Source: Magnetococcales bacterium (lineage in GTDB: Bacteria > Pseudomonadota > Magnetococcia > Magnetococcales > Magnetaquicoccaceae). From it: 64,000 nucleotides of DNA. Shown here in pieces: positions 19,803 through 28,888 of this stretch. Made by a program: the position numbers and the translations under genes. Numbering within the stretch: position 1 is the stretch's first letter; every line of letters starts with the position of its first letter. Below the pieces are notes generated by a model. It was not told where the DNA came from, searched no databases, and was given only the letters and a program-made list of their open reading frames with translations. The stretch lies in contig JAANAU010000016.1 in NCBI GenBank assembly GCA_011089965.1, positions 1 to 64,000 on the forward strand, written 5' to 3'.

Positions 19803-20506
19803 GGTCGGTTTGATTTGGCAGGGCGTGGACGACGTTTGGACAGATGATCGACCGTGGATACAATACTTAAAATCAGCAGCCAGGACAACAGCATGGTGAT
19901 GAGCACGTGACTGAAGAAGTGGGCGCCTTTGAGCATCTGGTAGCTGCCCATGATCCAGCCCAGGCTCAATCCGAATCCCAGGCCGAGTTTGCGCCAGAGT
20001 GGATTGCGAAAGACGAAGAACAGCATCATGAAGGCAAAGCCGCCCGAGGGGTGACCTGCCGGCCAGCATTTGCCGGGGCGCACCTCCGGGAAGTCGGATG
20101 GTTGGGATGCAAACAGTGGCAGATGGGGCAATTGGCCGCCATACCGTTCCAGCGACCAGGGGCAATGGACATTGGTGATGTTTTTCAGGCCGGAGATGGC
20201 ACCGGGTACGATGGTCAGGCCAAGCGCCAGGAGGATCAACCCTCGTCGTGTGGTCATGGTCAGGTTGAATTTCCAGGTCCAGATCAGGGTGATGATGATG
20301 GCAATGCCAATGATGAGAATGGCCCGTTTGGTCCAGGTATAGAAGAGTTTGCGGGTGAGGGGATCGTCTTTGTCGATCCACCAGTGACCCGCATCGAAGC
20401 GGTAGAAGTGGTCCTGGATCCACAGATCCAGTGTGGTGGTTTCGGCCACGATCACGACCAGGATCAGCAGCGTCAGGGTCCAGAGGACTGAGCGTTTGAG
20501 GGTCAT
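19799..20506 (-). CDS. PAP2-family membrane phosphatase
   Basis: The 235-residue protein has about five or six transmembrane segments. PAP2 signature pieces are visible: KCWPAGHPSGGFAF (the SGH-type motif) and the GSYQMLKGAHFFSH motif near the C-terminus. This family dephosphorylates lipid phosphates such as undecaprenyl pyrophosphate, phosphatidylglycerol phosphate or lipid A. The sequence does not say which. It is co-transcribed with and overlaps the hybrid kinase gene, which suggests an envelope-linked signalling or lipid-modification unit. Confidence 0.85.
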   Translation of the reverse strand: MTLKRSVLWTLTLLILVVIVAETTTLDLWIQDHFYRFDAGHWWIDKDDPLTRKLFYTWTKRAILIIGIAIIITLIWTWKFNLTMTTRRGLILLALGLTIVPGAISGLKNITNVHCPWSLERYGGQLPHLPLFASQPSDFPEVRPGKCWPAGHPSGGFAFMMLFFVFRNPLWRKLGLGFGLSLGWIMGSYQMLKGAHFFSHVLITMLLSWLLILSIVSTVDHLSKRRPRPAKSNRP

Positions 20507-20606
20507 GGAATCCTCGGTTGAGTCGGGAGTGGTTTGAAAAAGTTTACAAGAAAATCATGCATGGATATCATCCGGAAATTTCGTGACAGGGTCAATGAAA
20601 ACGGGG

Positions 20607-20635
20607 TTGAATGCAGATCATGAATTCGATAAAAT
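20607..20635 (+). promoter_or_regulatory. sigma70-like promoter of the small secreted-protein gene
   Basis: TTGAAT (20607-20612) and TAAAAT (20630-20635) are separated by 17 bp. They lie about 88 bp upstream of the start at 20723, in the gap shared with the divergent PAP2 gene. Confidence 0.5.
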
Positions 20636-20722
20636 GAAAATTTATGACGGCCATGTTATTATGGAATCCATTGGTGTGGGTTTCATCTGGTCAAATCACT
20701 TGGAATGGCAGGAGAAGCTCCG

Positions 20723-20998
20723 ATGAAAAAAATGTTTGGTCTGGCCATGCTGGTTGTTGCCTGTGTGGCGATGCCGATTGGTACGGGATGGACCAGTGCG
20801 GCGGATGACAAGGCCTGGGTTGCGGACTGCATCATGGACAATGCCAACGAGGGACAGTCGCCGAAAGTGGTGGAGACCTATTGCAAGTGCATGGTGGAAC
20901 TGATGCCGGAAAATACCAATCAGACCGTTTCCCAGTGGGAAAAGACGCACCGGAAAGAAGAGGCGGTTTGTTCGGCCAAGGCGGGTTGGAAGGATTGA
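20723..20998 (+). CDS. small periplasmic protein with four cysteines
   Basis: The 91-residue product (ATG at 20723 after GGAGAAG) has a signal peptide with likely cleavage after TSA near residue 27. The mature part is short, acidic and helical, with four Cys in DCIMDN, YCKC and VCSA contexts. This pattern could form two disulfides. I do not recognise the family. It is monocistronic with its own promoter, and is followed by a 9-bp minisatellite and repeat copy D. Confidence 0.75.
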   Translation: MKKMFGLAMLVVACVAMPIGTGWTSAADDKAWVADCIMDNANEGQSPKVVETYCKCMVELMPENTNQTVSQWEKTHRKEEAVCSAKAGWKD

Positions 20999-21053
20999 TC
21001 GACCAGGAGTTGATCCCTGGATCAAACCAGGGGTCATCCCCATCCGGATGGTG

Positions 21054-21098
21054 GACATGCGGGACATGCGGGACATGCGGGACATGCGGGACATGCGG
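21054..21098 (+). repeat. 9-bp minisatellite (GACATGCGG) x5
   Basis: Five perfect tandem copies of GACATGCGG plus a partial sixth lie 55 bp after the stop of the small secreted-protein gene and just outside repeat copy D. The sequence is unrelated to the 9-bp array of the composite element but has the same period. No coding role is apparent. Confidence 0.95.
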
Positions 21099-21120
21099 GA
21101 CATCGTGTTCTCGTGGAGGC

Positions 21121-21388
21121 GGTTTGGTGATTCCTGAGCCGAGTATGAATATCCAATGATTGAAAAAAAAGAGGGGGTCTGGGGGATTCATCCCCCAGGG
21201 TTTTAATGTTTTAATGTTTAAAAATATAATATTTTTTTTAAATCTTTTAAATCTTTTAAATCTTTTAAATCTTTTAAATCTTTTAAATCTTTTAAATCTT
21301 TTAAATCTTTAAAAGATTAAAGTCCCAGGGGTTTCACCCCTGGACCCCACCAGGGGGGTAACCCCCCTGGACCCCTGATGATGGTGTA
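21121..21388 (-). repeat. composite intergenic element, copy D, with inverted internal array
   Basis: The flanking modules are in minus orientation (right module 21168-21200, left module 21321-21375). The ~8-unit 9-bp array between them (about 21233-21310) runs in the opposite sense to copy B, reading cttttaaat on the plus strand. At the left-module side an aaatctttaaaagatt junction marks the inversion point. It is located between convergent genes, with the right module facing the small secreted-protein gene. Confidence 0.92.
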
Positions 21389-21407
21389 TTCCTCCCGGCA
21401 GAATGAC

Positions 21408-23384
21408 TTATCGCAACCACTGATCCAACCGCTTCTGATGCATGATGTGAGCCGTCTGATAAAAGGCAATGGTGTCAAACAACATGGACTCATCTGCCAC
21501 CGCAAGCAGCTCCTGCGACTCCCGCCCCGGTCCTCGGGTGAATCGATAAAAACGTGCAGATTGCTGCGGAGTCAATACAGACAACCGATCCCCGACAATC
21601 AACCCCAACTTCTGATACGTACCAATAAAAGCACGTCGCAACGCCAGATCGCTCCGCAACAGATCCTGACCAAAAAATCGACTCGTATAACTCCAACCCA
21701 ATAACCCCAATACCGTCGGAGTGACATCAATCTGACTCATCAACCCCGTCTCCATCCGCGGAACCACATGACGCGGCGCGTAAATCATCAACGGAATATG
21801 ATACCGGAACACCGGCAAATCGCTCTTCCCGGCACTGGAAGCACAATGATCCGCCACAATCACAAACAAGGTGTCGTCAAACCAGGGACGACTCCTGGCC
21901 TGTTGCAAAAACGCCCCAATGGCCCAATCGGTATATTTGACCCCACCAGCCCGCCCGCCAGGAGAAGGAATGTCAATGCGACCCGCCGGATAGGTGAAAG
22001 GCCGATGATTGGAAGTGGTCATGACAAAATGATAAAACGGTTTGCCAACTGCATGCGCACCATCCGCCTCCACCAATACACGCCGGAACAGATCCTCATC
22101 TGCCACCCCCCAGATGTTCTCATGGGTGATTTCATGACTGGCCAGCCGGGTCCGATCCACCACATCAAATCCATTATGGCTAAAAAAATAATTCATATTG
22201 TCAAAATAACCATAACCCCCATAGATAAACTTCGTATCATACCCTCGCTCCCGGAACAGAAATCCGGATGAAAAGAGATTTTCATTGTTGGGACGCTTGA
22301 CCTTGCTGCGACCTGGCGTCGGCGGAATGGAGAGCACCAGACTCTCCATGCCCCGATCCGTACGGTTTCCGGTGGCATACAGATTGGTGAAGGTGAGCGA
22401 TTCTTGGGCCAGTTGATCCAGATGCGGGGTCAAACCTGCGGTATTGCCAAACAATGCCATGAATTCCGCACTCAACGATTCAATGGTCAACTGAATGACA
22501 TTCAAACGTTTTTCCGGTCCTGGATGTTGGATGCGCCGGGCAATATCCAAAGGATCACCATCCGGTATGGATTCACTCCCCGGATTCATTGACAACAACT
22601 CTCTGACACGTGCCGCAGCCTTGGCTTCCGGATGCTGGGGATAGAAACGCTCATACTCCAACTTGTTGTGCCAAAAGGCCGTAAAAAGAGCATAAATACC
22701 GTTTTTGGCCAACTCGTTGTGAAAACGGTTGCCAGAGTGCTCCGCAAACCTGGCATCCACAGTCACAAAAGCCAATACAGGCAAGGCAAGCAATACACTG
22801 CCTTGAATCGCACGCTGCCGAAAGGTCGTGACCGCCTGCCAGGAGGATTGCATCCAAGACAAACGCCAGATCCACCAGAAGATCATGACCGTCATGACCA
22901 AAATGGCAAACAGAAGTGTCGGCACCGGATAGGATTGGCGGATGTTGCCGATCACTTCCTGGGTGTAGACCAGATAATCCACGGCAATGAAATTGAAACG
23001 AACCCCGAACTCATCCCAGAAGATCCATTCCGCCACTCCGTTGAAGAGCAATACATAAATGCTGGAGAAAAATACAATATTGTATAGAGTTTTATTGAGT
23101 GTACCGGCAAAAAAACGGTCAGGAGTGACCGTCAGATAAACAACAAAAAGCGAAATAAAATAAAATAATGTAATAACATCGTAAAATAAACCGATTGAGA
23201 GGATGCGCAGCCATGGCCAGAAAGACCACTCCAAAAAGTCCATGGCATGCAGAGCCAACGCCAGTCGGGTACCCAGCGCGATCACAAGGAACAAAACGGC
23301 AAACAGCACCAGGCCACCCCAGCGTGTGGCCAGCCAACGGTTGATCCCACCCGGATGCCCCCGGGCTGTGATCGATGAATTCAT
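21408..23384 (-). CDS. LtaS-like membrane sulfatase-fold transferase
   Basis: The 658-residue protein has about five N-terminal transmembrane segments (to ~residue 205) and a large periplasmic alkaline-phosphatase/sulfatase-superfamily domain. That domain begins with LNVIQLTIESLSAEF and contains the probable nucleophile Thr region YATGNRTDRG (~338) and downstream metal-ligand motifs such as FVIVADHCASSAGK. In Gram-negatives this architecture includes phosphoglycerol or phosphoethanolamine transferases acting on glycans. The exact substrate is unknown. The start overlaps the topA stop by 4 bp. Confidence 0.85.
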   Translation of the reverse strand: MNSSITARGHPGGINRWLATRWGGLVLFAVLFLVIALGTRLALALHAMDFLEWSFWPWLRILSIGLFYDVITLFYFISLFVVYLTVTPDRFFAGTLNKTLYNIVFFSSIYVLLFNGVAEWIFWDEFGVRFNFIAVDYLVYTQEVIGNIRQSYPVPTLLFAILVMTVMIFWWIWRLSWMQSSWQAVTTFRQRAIQGSVLLALPVLAFVTVDARFAEHSGNRFHNELAKNGIYALFTAFWHNKLEYERFYPQHPEAKAAARVRELLSMNPGSESIPDGDPLDIARRIQHPGPEKRLNVIQLTIESLSAEFMALFGNTAGLTPHLDQLAQESLTFTNLYATGNRTDRGMESLVLSIPPTPGRSKVKRPNNENLFSSGFLFRERGYDTKFIYGGYGYFDNMNYFFSHNGFDVVDRTRLASHEITHENIWGVADEDLFRRVLVEADGAHAVGKPFYHFVMTTSNHRPFTYPAGRIDIPSPGGRAGGVKYTDWAIGAFLQQARSRPWFDDTLFVIVADHCASSAGKSDLPVFRYHIPLMIYAPRHVVPRMETGLMSQIDVTPTVLGLLGWSYTSRFFGQDLLRSDLALRRAFIGTYQKLGLIVGDRLSVLTPQQSARFYRFTRGPGRESQELLAVADESMLFDTIAFYQTAHIMHQKRLDQWLR

Positions 23385-25735
23385 GATTCCTCAGGATCCG
23401 GTGGGGCGGGCTGTTTTTCACGATAATTACACCCCTCGGTGGCGCACAGATGCTCGACACCATACCGTTTGGTGGTTTTTTCCGTGATGAAAGGAGCGCC
23501 ACACCCGGGGCACGGGAGTGACAATGGTTTGTTCCAGATGGCGTTTTTACATTTCGGATAGCCGGAACACGAGTAGAAGATCTTGCCGCGCCGCGATTTT
23601 TTCTCCAGGAATGTCCCCTTTTTGCACATGGGGCACTGGACGCCGGTATCCACGGGTTTGTCCAAAGGCTGGATGTTGCGACAGTCGGGATAGCCGGAAC
23701 ATGCGAGATATTTGCCGAAGCGTCCCTCTTTGATCAACATGGGTTTGGCGCACTTGTCGCAATTCTGATCCGAAACCTCTGGTGGGGCTGCCACCTTTTC
23801 CTCTTCCCCCTCTTTTTTCAGGTTTTGCGTAAAGCGGCACTCCGGATAGTTGGAACAGGCGAGAAAACGCCCGAAACGTCCCAGCTTGATGAACAAAGGC
23901 TGTTCACACTCTGGACATTTCTGATCCGTGGCTTCGGTGGTGATGTCCGAGCGTTTGGTGGTGCTCTCTTTGTCGGTGATCTGATTTTTGAAAGGGGTCC
24001 AAAAGGTGTCCAGCAACGGGATCCACGCCTGCTCTCCCCTGGATACGGCATCCAGATCGTCCTCCAGGTGGGCCGTGAAGTGGTAATCGACATATTTTTC
24101 AAAGTGTTCCACCAGGAAACGATTGACCACCTCCCCCACATCTTCCGGGAAGAACTTGCGCTGATCCAGTTTCACATAGCCGCGCTCCTGAAGCGTGGAC
24201 ATGGTGGGGGCATAGGTGGAGGGGCGACCGATGCCATAGCTTTCCAGGATTTTGACCAGAGAGGCTTCGGTGTAGCGCGGCGGGGGTTCGGTGAAGTGCT
24301 GCTGGGGCGTGATGGCGCGCATGTGGATCGGATCGCCGCTCTCCAACGGGGGGAGCATGGTATCGGACTCGTCTTCGTTGCGCTCCTGCTCCGGGGTGGC
24401 ATCGACCCCTTCACTGTACACATCCATGAAACCCGGAAAGGCGATGGAGGAACCGGTGGCCCGGAACAGATAAGTCGCCTTGAGATCAGGAGTGCCGACC
24501 GAAAGCGTGGCAGCCACCTGATCGATCTGGGCCGAAGCCATCTGACAGGCCACAGTCCGCTTCCAGATCAGCTCATACAACCGGAAGCCATCCCGATCCA
24601 GGCTTTTGCGCAACCGTTCCGGAATCAGGGTGGGGTCTGTGGGTCGGATCGCCTCATGGGCTTCCTGGGCATTCTTGGCCGAGGATTTGTATTTGCGCGC
24701 ACTTTTGGGCAGATGGTCTGGACCGTAACGCTCCTTGATGAGCTGACGCATGATCTGTACCGCTTCATTGGAGAGTTGCACCGAGTCGGTACGCATGTAG
24801 GTGATCAGACCCACGGTCTCCTGGCTGCCGTCCGGAGCCGTGATTTCCACCCCTTCGTACAGTTTCTGGGCCACCATCATGGTCTGACGGGCCGAAAAAC
24901 CGAGTTTGCGCGACGCCTCTTGCTGCAAAGTCGAGGTGATGAACGGTGGTGCCGGATTGCGGGTCAACCGTTTTTTCTCGATGCCAGCGACAAAGAGCGG
25001 CTGGTTCTCCACGGCTTGCAGCAACTGCTGCGCCCGGGTTTCATTCTGGATATCAAAGCGGTTGAGTTTTTTCCCTTCTGCGGCGACCAGACGTGCCCGA
25101 AAGGGTCGGGCTTCGTTCGGATCGGCCTGACGTGCCACTTCGGCGGTCAGGCTCCAGTATTCGCGGGTTTTGAAGGCGCGAATTTCGTTTTCCCGTTCGC
25201 AGATCAGACGCAAAGCCACGGACTGCACCCGCCCGGCTGACAGGCCGCGCCGCACCTTTTTCCACAAAAGCGGGCTTAGGTTGAACCCCACCAGATAGTC
25301 CAGGGCGCGGCGTGCCTGTTGGGCATTGACCAGGTTCATGTCAATGTCACGGGGATGGGCTACGGCTTCCAGGATCGCCTTTTTGGTGATTTCATGGAAC
25401 ACCACCCGTTTGCAGGGAATTTTGGCAATCTCCTTGTGGGAGCCAAGGGTCTCCAGGACATGCCAGGAGATCGCCTCCCCTTCCCGATCCGGGTCTGTGG
25501 CCAGCAGCAACAGGTCCGCCCCTTTGGCTGCTTTGGTCAATTCAGCCACATGTTTGGTCGAGTCGCTGGAGATCTCGTAGCGCATGGCGAACTGCTCGTT
25601 CGGATCCACCGAACCATCCTTGGAGGGCAGATCCCGGATGTGGCCATAGGTGGCGGCAACGGCATACTCTTTGCCGAGAAATTTTTGGATGGTCTTGGCC
25701 TTGGCCGGAGACTCCACGATAACGAGAATGGTCAT
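23381..25735 (-). CDS. topA: DNA topoisomerase I
   Basis: The 784-residue type IA topoisomerase relaxes negative supercoils. The N-terminal Toprim domain starts TILVIVESPAKAKTI, and the catalytic Tyr lies in GLITYMRTDS (~312). The C-terminus holds four Cys4 zinc-ribbon modules (for example CPECEQPLF, CDKCAKPML, CPMCKKGTF, CPGCGAPF). The ATG at 25735 is preferred to an upstream in-frame TTG at 25747 because family members start at MTILVIVES or equivalent. It is followed by a 4-bp overlap with the LtaS-like gene. Confidence 0.97.
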   Translation of the reverse strand: MTILVIVESPAKAKTIQKFLGKEYAVAATYGHIRDLPSKDGSVDPNEQFAMRYEISSDSTKHVAELTKAAKGADLLLLATDPDREGEAISWHVLETLGSHKEIAKIPCKRVVFHEITKKAILEAVAHPRDIDMNLVNAQQARRALDYLVGFNLSPLLWKKVRRGLSAGRVQSVALRLICERENEIRAFKTREYWSLTAEVARQADPNEARPFRARLVAAEGKKLNRFDIQNETRAQQLLQAVENQPLFVAGIEKKRLTRNPAPPFITSTLQQEASRKLGFSARQTMMVAQKLYEGVEITAPDGSQETVGLITYMRTDSVQLSNEAVQIMRQLIKERYGPDHLPKSARKYKSSAKNAQEAHEAIRPTDPTLIPERLRKSLDRDGFRLYELIWKRTVACQMASAQIDQVAATLSVGTPDLKATYLFRATGSSIAFPGFMDVYSEGVDATPEQERNEDESDTMLPPLESGDPIHMRAITPQQHFTEPPPRYTEASLVKILESYGIGRPSTYAPTMSTLQERGYVKLDQRKFFPEDVGEVVNRFLVEHFEKYVDYHFTAHLEDDLDAVSRGEQAWIPLLDTFWTPFKNQITDKESTTKRSDITTEATDQKCPECEQPLFIKLGRFGRFLACSNYPECRFTQNLKKEGEEEKVAAPPEVSDQNCDKCAKPMLIKEGRFGKYLACSGYPDCRNIQPLDKPVDTGVQCPMCKKGTFLEKKSRRGKIFYSCSGYPKCKNAIWNKPLSLPCPGCGAPFITEKTTKRYGVEHLCATEGCNYREKQPAPPDPEES

Positions 25736-25811
25736 GAATACAAACAATGCGCTGGGGTGGACGAAACGAAAGCAGTAAGATGCGTGAAAGCGCGTCCCAA
25801 GTCAATTGGCG

Positions 25812-26015
25812 TTACTGCAAGAGTGCCTCCTGTAATGATTCGGCCTCCAGCACCCGGGCCATCCAGATTTGCAGGGTCGCAAGTTCGGCATCCGCGATCC
25901 TGGCCTGGATCGGATCCGGTAGCGGGCCGAAACGCTGTTGCAACAACTGCAACAGGTCAGCAGCATGCGTGAAAGCCGGACTGGTGTCAAATCTGTCTGA
26001 CCGTATAGCTGCCAC
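25812..26015 (-). CDS. orphan DUF4351-like small protein
   Basis: The 67-residue ORF overlaps the last 29 bp of dprA and ends 76 bp before topA. Its C-terminal ~50 residues (LLQLLQQRFGPLPDPIQARI, then ADAELATLQIWMARVLEAES) look like the DUF4351 module usually found at the C-terminus of Rpn-type recombination-promoting nucleases. No nuclease domain precedes it. It may be a free-standing helical module, a fossil of a lost Rpn gene, or a coupled partner of dprA. The start codon is uncertain. Confidence 0.55.
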   Translation of the reverse strand: MAAIRSDRFDTSPAFTHAADLLQLLQQRFGPLPDPIQARIADAELATLQIWMARVLEAESLQEALLQ

Positions 26016-27099
26016 CCGGCAGGCGTTGGATCAATCCGGAGAGTTCCAGTTGCAACAGGATGCGGGCCAGAGTGGTGACGGTCATCCGGCTCAACCGGGC
26101 CAGTTCGTCTTCGCGGGAGGTGCCGTTGTGGATCAGGGTCAGGATGGCGGCGGTCTGATCGGGCAGATCGTGGGTTTGGGCCGCAGAGGGCATGACCGGG
26201 AGAGACGGTGGGGACCATTGCAAAGCCTGGAGCAGATCGGAGATCCCTTCGAGGAGGCAGGCGCCCTGGCGCAGCAGGGCGTGGGTGCCTCGGGTGTTGG
26301 GGTCATTGGGTGCGCCCGGGACGGCGAACACCTCGCGTCCCTGATCCAGGGCCATGTGGGCTGTGAGCAGTGAGCCTGACTTTTCTGGCGCTTCGACGAT
26401 CACCACACCCTGTGCCAGAGCGGCCAGGATGCGCGCCCGGGCGGGAAAGGCCCAGGGCACGGGCAGCAGACCGAGGGGGGCTTCGCTGATCAGACAACCG
26501 TGGGTTGCGATCTGTTGCTGGAGTTTCCGGTGCGGGCGCGGGTGGACGATGTCGATGCCGGTGGCCAGCACGGCGATGGTTGCTCCCTGGTGTTCCAGGG
26601 CGCTCATGTGGGCAGCGGCATCGATGCCGGCAGAGAGTCCGCTGATCGTGACCATGCCGATGGCGCTCATTTCCCGGGCCAGTTGGGCGGCAAAGGTGAG
26701 GCCGCGCGGTGTGGCCTGTCGGGTGCCGGTGATGGTGATCCGCCACTCCCGGTGCAACAGGGTGCAATCCCCGATGGCAAAGAGTGCCGGGGGTGGATCG
26801 TGAAGGGTTGTCAGCGAGGCCGGGTAGTCCGGGGTGCCAGGCATCAGCATCTGTCCGCCCAGGTCATGCAGGCGTTGCAGTTCCTGGATCATGGGGGGGG
26901 CCGGAACGGCGCGTCGGAACCCTTCGATGGCCTGCAACACCGGACCATGGATCGACGGAATGGCGGCGAGCTGGGAGCGTTTGGCCTGGAGAATGGCGGT
27001 CGGATGGCCCAGGTGTTGAATCAGGCGTCCGACGGTGGCAGCCCCAATGCCTGGAGAGCGTATCAGGCGCAACCAGTCGATGTGCAGATCGTCCGGCAT
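25987..27099 (-). CDS. dprA: DNA-processing protein DprA
   Basis: The 370-residue product has an N-terminal helix-hairpin-helix-like region (SPGIGAATVGRL) and a Rossmann-fold DprA/Smf core with ISGLSAGIDAAAH, ATGIDIVHP and EAPEKSGSLLTA. A C-terminal winged helix lies at about 305-367. DprA binds ssDNA and loads RecA during transformation. It lies between plsY and topA on the same strand, a common proteobacterial dprA-topA neighbourhood. It was read as complete. Confidence 0.96.
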   Translation of the reverse strand: MPDDLHIDWLRLIRSPGIGAATVGRLIQHLGHPTAILQAKRSQLAAIPSIHGPVLQAIEGFRRAVPAPPMIQELQRLHDLGGQMLMPGTPDYPASLTTLHDPPPALFAIGDCTLLHREWRITITGTRQATPRGLTFAAQLAREMSAIGMVTISGLSAGIDAAAHMSALEHQGATIAVLATGIDIVHPRPHRKLQQQIATHGCLISEAPLGLLPVPWAFPARARILAALAQGVVIVEAPEKSGSLLTAHMALDQGREVFAVPGAPNDPNTRGTHALLRQGACLLEGISDLLQALQWSPPSLPVMPSAAQTHDLPDQTAAILTLIHNGTSREDELARLSRMTVTTLARILLQLELSGLIQRLPGGSYTVRQI

Positions 27100-27109
27100 G
27101 AAAGGGGGG

Positions 27110-27703
27110 TCAGCGTCCGATGACCGGCTCTTTTCCCTGAATGAGACGTTGGATATTGGCCCGATGACGCCAGAAGACCAGCAGGGCGATTGCGCTGTGG
27201 GTGGCCAGGGCCAGTTTGGGCGCAGGCAGCCACAGCAGGCTGAGCGGACCGATCAGAAAGGCGGTCAGGGCCGAGAGTGAGGAGATTTTCACCAGTTTGG
27301 CCATGCCGAGCCAGGTGATGATCATGATCAGACCTGCCACAGGCGTCCATGCGAGCAGTGCGCCGAGCGCCACGGCCACCCCTTTGCCGCCTTTGAATTT
27401 CAAGTAGACTGGATACAGGTGGCCCAGAAACACGGCCACCACGCAACCGGCGGTCCAGGGTGAGTCGGCTCCGAGCCATGCCATGGCCCCTCCCGTGACC
27501 ACCGCCCCTTTGCCCATATCCAAAGCCAGGGCAATGGCGCCGGCGCGGCGTCCGGCCACCCGCAAGACGTTGGTGGCACCGATGTTGCCGCTTCCCTGGG
27601 TGCGGATGTCGCCGACTCCGATCCATTGGCCGACCAGCAGTCCAAACGGGATGGCACCCACCAGGTAGGCGGCGATCAGCAGGATGAGTTCGATGGTATT
27701 CAT
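27110..27703 (-). CDS. plsY: glycerol-3-phosphate acyltransferase PlsY
   Basis: The product has about 197 residues from ATG at 27703 and is an integral membrane enzyme with five predicted helices. The PlsY motifs are GSGNIGATNVLR, GHLYPVYLKFKGGKGVA and the C-terminal HRANIQRL. It transfers acyl groups from acyl-phosphate to glycerol-3-phosphate, the first step of phospholipid synthesis. The start overlaps the upstream TRAP-like gene stop (ATGA). An alternative upstream start at 27763 would add an unlikely hydrophilic extension. Confidence 0.95.
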   Translation of the reverse strand: MNTIELILLIAAYLVGAIPFGLLVGQWIGVGDIRTQGSGNIGATNVLRVAGRRAGAIALALDMGKGAVVTGGAMAWLGADSPWTAGCVVAVFLGHLYPVYLKFKGGKGVAVALGALLAWTPVAGLIMIITWLGMAKLVKISSLSALTAFLIGPLSLLWLPAPKLALATHSAIALLVFWRHRANIQRLIQGKEPVIGR

Positions 27704-28755
27704 GGTGTGGTGCGCGGTTTGGTTGGGGTGGCGCTGCGGGTCGGGAGTTGATTCTGGTTCCACAATTGCACCACCACGCCTGGTTGGTTGAGCAGCTGCT
27801 CCATCTCCTGGGCATTTTTCTGGGCCAGTCCCTTCATGGCGCCGGTGGCCAGTTCGCTGGAGGCAGGGGTGGTGATCGGAAAGTGGTTTTCAGTGGTCCA
27901 TTTGTTGAGGATTTTTTGTTCCTGGGCCATGGCCTGATCCAGGGCTGCCGGGAACAGGGTGGTGGCGGCTTTTTGGATCGTCTCCTGGTGCTGAGGGGGC
28001 AGCCCATGGAACCAGTTGAGATTCACGGCAAAGATGGTCCAGCCGTGCAGGTGTCGGGTGTGGTGGAATGCTGTGGCATTGGCGTTGGCAAAGGCGGTGC
28101 GGTTGAGCAACTCCGGGGTGGCGGCAATGCCCTGGATCCAGGCAGCGTGGATCGCTTCGGAGAGGTCGGCTGCCGGCAGGATCGACGGGTGCACGCCCAG
28201 GGCGTGGTGCAGTTCCAGCATCCAGGGGTCGTTGGGCACGCGGGTGGTCAGGCCGTTCCATGTGGGCGGTTTCCCGCTCGGGGCCGGGCGGAAGTTCAGG
28301 AGGCCGTAAAAGCCGTAGGAGGCATAACCCAGGACCAGCAGATTTTTGCTTTTGGCGTATTCCCGCAGGGCGTGATCCAGCGGGGAGTCGAACAGGGTGC
28401 GCAACTGTTCCGGACGGGTGAAGAGCAGCGGTGTGGCCAGGGCGCGGAAGGCCGGCAGGTGGCGGGCCAGGGTGAGGGTGGCGAAGAATCCCCCTTCCAG
28501 GTTGCCTTGGGACAGTTCTTGCAGGGCTTGTTCTTCGGATCCTTTTTTGCCATTGGCAAACAGTTCCGGGCGGAGTTGTTTGTTGGAGTTCTCTTCGACG
28601 GTGCGGGCCAGACGGGTGAGGAGTTGCACATAGCTGACATCTCCTTTGTGGATGGCAGCCAGGCGCATGGGGATGGCATCGGTCGCGGGTTGGGGTTCGG
28701 CCTGGACAGGATGGACCAGCATCAGCACCAGAAGCAGGAGCCAGGAGTAGCGCAT
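27700..28755 (-). CDS. DctP-family TRAP-type periplasmic solute-binding protein
   Basis: The 351-residue product starts at ATG 28755 with a clear signal peptide (LLLLVLMLVHPVQA). DctP-family features follow, including LVLGYASYGFYGL and FAVNLNWFHGLPP. Such proteins deliver organic acids or similar solutes to TRAP transporters, but no DctQ or DctM gene is adjacent, so it is an orphan here. The frame is open upstream to 28995, but that part overlaps ssb and is not coding. It is the first gene of a tightly overlapping series leading to plsY. Confidence 0.85.
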   Translation of the reverse strand: MRYSWLLLLVLMLVHPVQAEPQPATDAIPMRLAAIHKGDVSYVQLLTRLARTVEENSNKQLRPELFANGKKGSEEQALQELSQGNLEGGFFATLTLARHLPAFRALATPLLFTRPEQLRTLFDSPLDHALREYAKSKNLLVLGYASYGFYGLLNFRPAPSGKPPTWNGLTTRVPNDPWMLELHHALGVHPSILPAADLSEAIHAAWIQGIAATPELLNRTAFANANATAFHHTRHLHGWTIFAVNLNWFHGLPPQHQETIQKAATTLFPAALDQAMAQEQKILNKWTTENHFPITTPASSELATGAMKGLAQKNAQEMEQLLNQPGVVVQLWNQNQLPTRSATPTKPRTTP

Positions 28756-28888
28756 GGTGGTGTTTCTCTCGCAGTCAGGAAAAAAAAGGGGGAGTTGCTT
28801 GCAAAATCGGATGTTTTTTTTTATTTTCCCTGTATGTCCCGAGTCAGGATACAGGGTGGCAACTCTTTTGAGCAAGGGGGTGTGACGG

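Noticed and set aside
19803-20423. N-terminal extension of the histidine kinase frame to 20423
   Set aside because: The extension is Pro/His/Arg-rich shadow sequence antiparallel in frame to the PAP2 gene. The ATGA overlap at 19799-19802 defines the real start.
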